A DNA stretch of 64,000 nt from Schistocerca nitens (Eukaryota > Arthropoda > Insecta > Orthoptera > Acrididae). The number at the start of each line of letters is the position of its first letter. Position 1 is the first letter of the stretch. The position numbers were made by a program, and so were the translations under genes. Under the pieces are notes generated by a model. It was not told the origin of the DNA. It did not search any database and saw only the letters and a program-made list of their open reading frames with translations. The stretch lies in NCBI RefSeq assembly GCF_023898315.1, contig NC_064621.1:121654561-121718560 (forward strand). Direction: 5' to 3'. Below are positions 58,786 through 64,000 of this stretch, piece by piece.

Positions 58786-58980
58786 TCACTTCTTTTGTAT
58801 CACTTATCTCTTGGCACGGTATCTGTCTGCACAGATAGCAAAAAAGTGGCACTGTTGTATGATTTAGATTAATTATATAGGGTATAAAGCCAAATTAACT
58901 TCGTTCAATATTATTAGTATATCCTACCATACCTTGTTTTTGAATCTATTTTACAGAATTGTGATCAGAGATCGAAATCA
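58786..58980 (+). repeat. Dispersed A/T-rich repeat, copy 3 of 3
   Basis: It starts CTTCTTTTGTATCACTTATC and runs through TATCTGTCTGCACAGATAG, GATTTAGATTAATTATATAG, CATACCTTGTTTTTGAATCT and ATTTTACAGAATTGTGATC. It matches copy 1 at its left half and copy 2 at its right half, so it is the most complete of the three. Confidence 0.75.
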
Positions 58981-59169
58981 ATGTTGGTGTTGCTAATATA
59001 GTGATGCTTCTGGTCAATGCCACTGCAGCAGCCCAAAATGCAATTGCATGATCAATAATAGAACCTGCATTTTTCCAGAATTTTGTTTTCTAAATCTGCT
59101 CTAAATCTGCAATTGCTCTTCAGCGCATTACTGACATTGAAATACTTACTTTTTTTCACTGTTAATTAC

Positions 59170-60560
59170 TTTCCTGTTCCAGGGATCATTTTGTACAATA
59201 AATCGTCATGATGTGGAACGAGTCATTTTACATTCATATTGTAAATTAATTTGTACATCTATTTGTACTCTAAACATCACCATATAATAATTTTTTTCCC
59301 CAAAATGAAAACAAGATACACAGATTGAATTAGCAGTTTCTACCCACCACCTTTTACACATTACAAACATAGCAATTATTCTACGGAATACGAGTTGTCA
59401 AGGAGAAAATTTTTCAATTTATTTTCAAATTTTACCTTGCTGTCTGTTAGACATTTTATATCACTGGGTAAGTGGTCAAAAATTTTTGTTGCAGCATTGT
59501 GCACCCCTTTCTGTGCTAAAGACAACCTTAATGTTGAGTAATGAATGTCATTTTTTCTTCTAGTACTGTAATTATGTACCTCATTGTTCCTTTTGAACTG
59601 TAGTGGATTATTTACAACAAACTTCATGAGGGAATAAATATACTGTGAAGCAGCAGTAGTCAGAATGCACAACTCCTTAACCAGAAGTCTACACGATGAT
59701 CGCCGGTGAGCATCACATATTGTCCTTACAGCACATTTTTAGCCAACGAAGACCTTTTTTCATAAAGATGAGTTAACCCAGAACATTATATTCCATATGA
59801 CATTACTGAATGAAAATAAGCAAAATATGTCAACTTACTGATTTCTCTCTCCCCAAAATTTGCTATGATTCAAAGCGCAAATATGGCTGAACTAAGTTGT
59901 TTTAGGAGTTCCAAAATGTGTTTTTTCCAATTTAAATTCTCATCAATATGTACACCAAAGAATTTTGAAGTTTCTACCCTCTGTATCACTGGTGCAGTGC
60001 CCCTAGAGGTGCAGAACTGAATACGACATGTCTCTGTGCAATTTAGGGTGAGATCATTCGCAGAAAACCGGTCAATGATACTTTTGAGAACTTTGTTCAC
60101 CATTTCTCCATTTCTGTATGTATACTGGGAGTTATTACATTACTGGTGTCATCTGCAAAAAGAACTAATTCTCCTTGTCGTATATTAGATGGTAGATCAT
60201 TTACGTATATGAGAAACAGTAGTGGAACTAAGATTGAGCTTTGGGGAACCCCATACATTGCTTGAATTACTACTAGGTACAACTTTCTGCATTCTTTTTG
60301 ATAGATATGACATGCTCCACTGGTTGGCTATACCATAAATTCCATAAAACTTCAATTTATTTAGGAGTATACTATGATTCATACAATCAAATGCCTTGGA
60401 TAGGTCACAGAAAACACTTACCGGGCATATGTTGTTATTTAATGCTTCTAATATCTGGTGTGTGAAGATATAAATGGCAGTCTCAGTAGAGCAACGCCTC
60501 TGAAACCCAAACCATGATTTGCTGAGGATATTAGGCCTATTGTTGCCAAGCAAGATACTA
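59170..60560 (-). mobile_element. LINE, 3' half with reverse transcriptase
   Basis: Minus-strand blocks in order: SWFGFQRRCSTETAIYIFTH and [33 protein letters not shown], then [20 protein letters not shown] and [12 protein letters not shown] (catalytic ADD kept), NDLTLNCTETCRIQF, FFGVHIDENLNWKKHI, and a C-terminal end with VHNYSTRRKNDIHY and KIFDHLPSDIKCL. Frames change at least three times. The 3' end near 59.2 kb contains GTTCCACATCATGACG, related to that of the LINE scrap in the Harbinger. It is a Jockey-group-like LINE, 5' truncated. Confidence 0.82.
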
Positions 60561-60959
60561 TTCTAGAATACATCACTTATCAAAAAGTTTGGAAAATGTC
60601 AGCAGTGAAATTGGTCAGTAGATACTGGTATCTCTCTTATCATCTTTCACTCTGAGGACTGAGCGCGAGTGTGGACGCTCAACCGGCTGGTACTGAGCGA
60701 TTTCACAGTTTTTCTGAATTTTCTACAGCAGATTCTATACCATAGAAAATAGATTGCTCTTTTGCATTTAAAACTACGTCCATTCCCTTCAGAGTACTGC
60801 AAAGAAATAAACATTTACGTTAATGACAAGGGTTGTATATTAATTTGAGAGATTGCTGTTTTCACAGTGAAAACAATTTTTTTTTTAGATTTTAGGAACT
60901 CTAAGGAGCATAGGATTGAAGTTGTTAGTTTTAAATGAATAACTGTTGAAATATGAACT

Positions 60960-61190
60960 TTCATTTTATTAATAATCACACAGTTACATTGGCTTTTGTA
61001 TGACATATTTCGAAACATTTTGGAAAACAAAGCCCTACGTCACAGGTTTCACAATAATATCGCGTGTCTTTCCTTGAAACTTTACCATATCTGCCCTTGC
61101 TTGTTTCTGCGCATACTTTGCACCTTCTCTTAGGCCACTTAGGCAATTTTGGAAAATGTCTTCCGCTTAGTCTGTTGATGGGTGAACTAT
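60960..61190 (-). pseudogene. piggyBac transposase C-terminal Cys-rich domain
   Basis: In one open minus-strand frame: NRLSGRHFPKLPKWPKRRCK, VCAETSKGRYGKVSRKDTRY, YCETCDVGLCFPKCFEICHT, then a stop. This is the piggyBac C-terminal zinc-binding domain (RLxGRHFP lead-in, paired Cys, final C-x5-CH). The catalytic part is not present next to it, so this is a fragment. It is not the missing end of the relic at 30-31 kb, being 30 kb away and on the other strand. Confidence 0.8.
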
Positions 61191-61205
61191 TCTGAGAATT
61201 GCGTG

Positions 61206-61640
61206 ATCACTAATCAGAAGGAAGAATAGAAAATGGCAATTACTGTACGAAGGATCATTTAAAATAATCCCAATTACACATGACGGATGTTGCAGATGTT
61301 ATGTGCTAGAAGATATCAGTACAAGGAACCTAAAAGGACTGTATTGTCACAGAGTCATTAAGAAACATTTGCAGTAGGAACCCTTTTTTTTACCTATGTA
61401 TAGAAAATAATATATCCAGTGCATATGCACAATTGCACAGATGTAAAAATGTAAATAGTAGCTATAATGAGAATGTTGTTATAAGTAATCTCACGAATTT
61501 ATATGTACTAGTCTGTAAGGTTACATGCCAGTAGTTACACTATAGTATTCATGATGTATAAATCCCAAAAAGGGGAGAATGTTTTTAGGATAAGAAATTT
61601 AATAATTCTGAAAAGGTCATTTACTCGATACAATCTTCCC
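61206..61640 (+). mobile_element. Tail fragment of the inner LTR family (fossil)
   Basis: The plus strand here matches the minus strand of about 33130-33565. It holds the last part of the integrase C-terminal region, the stop region, and about 260 nt beyond (for example TCCCAAAAAGGGGAGAATGT and AAAAGGTCATTTACTCGATA). Differences are few, so this copy and the one at 33 kb shared a recent ancestor. It ends abruptly at both sides. Confidence 0.85.
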
Positions 61641-61644
61641 AAAT

Positions 61645-64000
61645 GTATTCATATTCCCAGAGGAAGGAACTACGAGTACAGAAAGCTAGAAATAATTTTT
61701 TTACTCAGCTGTTGTTTCCTCTAATAGTTCATACAAACCATTTTATAATTTTTAGAGAGCTCCATCAGCTGTTCATATATCTGTAAAGTTAAATATCTGT
61801 TTAATATGAACATTACTGTTATCCAGTACATGCATCCTAGAGTCCTAAAATTATGATTAATCATAGGAGAGGAGGCTAATGAGATACTCTTTTACTTTAT
61901 TTTGGATAATTTACTTTAAATCATTTTTTATCACAATTTGAATTTATTTGTGGTCATCTTCAGACCCATTAGCAGTGGCTGTCTGTGGAGCAGAACTCCA
62001 TATGGCAGTAAACCACTGTTTCAAAAGTAATTACATTTATTTAATATCTGTGGTTTCCAGTTTACTGTCTGATGTCTGCCAGCAACCTGTTAGACTACAG
62101 GGTGTAGAATAAAGGAACAGTGATGGAGATCAGCACCATCCATCACAGATAAATTTCTGATTTTGCACCAGAATGTAAATTTCTATTCTGAATCCGAGGC
62201 AGAGAAACATTCTGTGCAAGTATTATGGCATTTAATTTCACATATAATCCTAAATTCACACTTCTTATTAACAGCAAATAAAATTAGGAGGTTAATGTAT
62301 TGACATGAGAGTGTAAAACTCAACAATGAGGACGCTTCTGTAAGATGTCAAACTATCACTTTTACACAATAATCTTACTCACGTGGATAAAAAGTTCTCT
62401 CATAATATTCCACATCAAATCTGAATAGAATCCCATGCTTTTGATTACTGCCTCCATCACCACTGTCAGGGGCCAAGTCTGACTGTCATAAAATTAACGA
62501 GGTTCACACTTATGCTCAGTGGACACAATGCAATTGGCTAAATTACATCATGGAGAAAGCATATCCTAAAACAAAACCCTCTGCATCCATTGGCTACATT
62601 TTTGCAAGCTGTCCAGCATAGATTGCAGTGCCATCACTTGTAATAGATGGTGAACTAAGTGAAGTTTTTCTCTGTAATTTTTCTTTCAGAAGTGCATCCT
62701 TCCATGCATTGCTTAATTATACTAATTAATTTGAAATAGTATGAATATTGTGTTATATTCATATATACTGCCTTATGTGCAACATGTGGTCTGTTCTTGT
62801 ATTAGAAATTAGCAAATAAATAAACATAATTACATAGCCAGTGTGTGTATTGTTGTGATCATACAGTCTAATTTCAGTTGCTTCCATAATTACAGAGACT
62901 CAACAGCTAGAAATATGGGCCAGATCCTCATCTGCTTAAAGGCTATCTTGCATTTACTCACTAAACAGTTCTCGGATGCTCACTAAACAGTTCTCGGAAA
63001 CGGCTGATTTTCATTTTTTTATGCTTGAGGTGATGATCAACACAGCGGTTAGCAGTAGTTTGTATAGGTTATCCCACATAACTGATACCATACTCACAAG
63101 GAATATCATAAATCCCTGGTACACTGAGCCTGAGAGTATGTTTGTTAGGTCACAACCTTTCTTTAACTTTCTTAGGTGACAAAAAGACTCCTCTGATTCC
63201 TTGCCTGTTTACACTCTAACTTACCCATTGTACCACAGAATGGAAGCCATGCTGTCTTAGTCCGCATGACTTGGCTGATGATTCCTTCAACAGATTTGAC
63301 CTAATTTCATATACAGAATGTTTGTTTGGAGGGGGGGGAGGAGTTGGATTGTGCAAGAGCAATGGGAAGGCGAGGAGGTATGGTCACAGGTAAAAGTAAG
63401 ATAAATAGTGACTAAATGGTGGTGGCAAGGAGGCGGGGGGTGGTTTGGAGTTGTAATAAATACAAAACCAGAAGAGATTATGTCACAGCATTATGACAAG
63501 ACTATGGACTACAAGTCATAAGGCATGATCCCAATTTATACAGCAGTTTTCTATCTGAATTAATAGCAAACTGACTTCCAACTGGGAATTTGCATAGATA
63601 GCCAATACATATATTACATACCTAACACTGCAAAGAATGCAAACATTATAAACAATATCATGCTTTGCTGAATATGCAAACACACACAGCAATTCAATAA
63701 TAATCGTGAGGATAAAAAACATTGTTTGTACTATATATATACATCAAAACAAGTGTAGAAGGAAAAATGCCTTCAGCTGATTCCAAAATCACAGGGTAGA
63801 CTAGTATCACAAAGACCATCATACTACACCTAATGACTGCCAATACCAACCATTATAAGATGATATCCAAATTTACCTATTAGTGTTGACATTGATAGCC
63901 ATCAAAACATATAAAGGGCATTTTCTGGAGTGTAGTTCCATAATCAAACAAAGATATTCCTCTCTTCTGCTCTTATTTCGTACACCTTCATCTCCCAACC
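61645..64000. other. No gene recognised at the right end
   Basis: The sequence is A/T-rich with a few G-runs (63.33 and 63.43 kb) and a small 22-23-bp tandem duplication at about 62957-62997 (TCACTAAACAGTTCTCGG twice). There are no exons, RNA genes or element ends I can support. Confidence 0.5.

Noticed and set aside
1-64000. CRISPR arrays, operons or bacterial features
   Set aside because: Introns, SINEs, LINEs and animal transposons mark this as nuclear insect DNA. No regularly spaced repeats were seen.

Overview
The window looks like a piece of a very large, transposon-packed insect genome, most likely an orthopteran of the grasshopper/locust kind. The reasons are one spliced animal gene with long introns, several tRNA-derived SINE families and Penelope-like elements (PLEs) of types I associate with locust genomes, a short run of TTAGG (the insect telomere unit), and fossil elements of nearly every class. 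The species is inferred, not shown.

Host gene (1-8.6 kb, + strand). The last three coding exons of a nuclear FKBP39/FKBP46-type peptidyl-prolyl isomerase lie at 42-239, 4048-4226 and 8218-8299, with phases that join and polyadenylation signals near 8.59 kb. Its introns hold an integrase-type fossil, a LINE reverse-transcriptase relic, a pogo/Tigger-like relic and two different mariner relics. A SINE with a 5S rRNA-derived head lies just after the gene. I find no other confident host gene.

P element split by a head-to-head PLE (11.2-16.3 kb). A THAP9-like P-element transposase on the - strand is split by an insertion at 12150-14502. The insertion is two 5'-truncated PLE copies facing away from each other, with 1,131-bp arms that look identical, and one 14-bp target-site duplication around the pair. 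This is the most striking structure in the window. The PLE 3' region also holds a hammerhead-ribozyme-like motif.

Older PLE copies and SINEs (17-24 kb). Two decayed PLEs lie tail to tail (17.4-21.0 kb). They are followed by a LINE endonuclease scrap, tRNA-derived SINEs and a foldback repeat built from PLE terminal sequence.

Nested nest (25-56 kb). An old gypsy-like LTR element on + (gag-like piece near 25 kb, RT piece near 42.2-42.96 kb, rest of pol at 54.3-56.2 kb) has been opened twice. The first insert is a second LTR element on - (25.7-42.2 kb, tRNA-Lys primer site, two diverged LTRs). It has itself received three SINEs, a mariner, a Harbinger carrying a LINE scrap, a piggyBac relic, a Tc1-like element and a 2-kb TIR element. 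The second insert runs from 42,963 to 54,299, has inverted ends CAGGGTTGCCACAAG and a 5-bp duplication ATTAT, and contains an I-like LINE split by an RTE-type LINE, plus a Tc1 element. Relative ages can be read from who interrupts whom.

Right end (56-64 kb). A small repeat family (two copies here, one at 21.2 kb), a LINE 3' half, a piggyBac C-terminus and a tail fragment of the first LTR family are present. The last 2.3 kb shows nothing recognisable.
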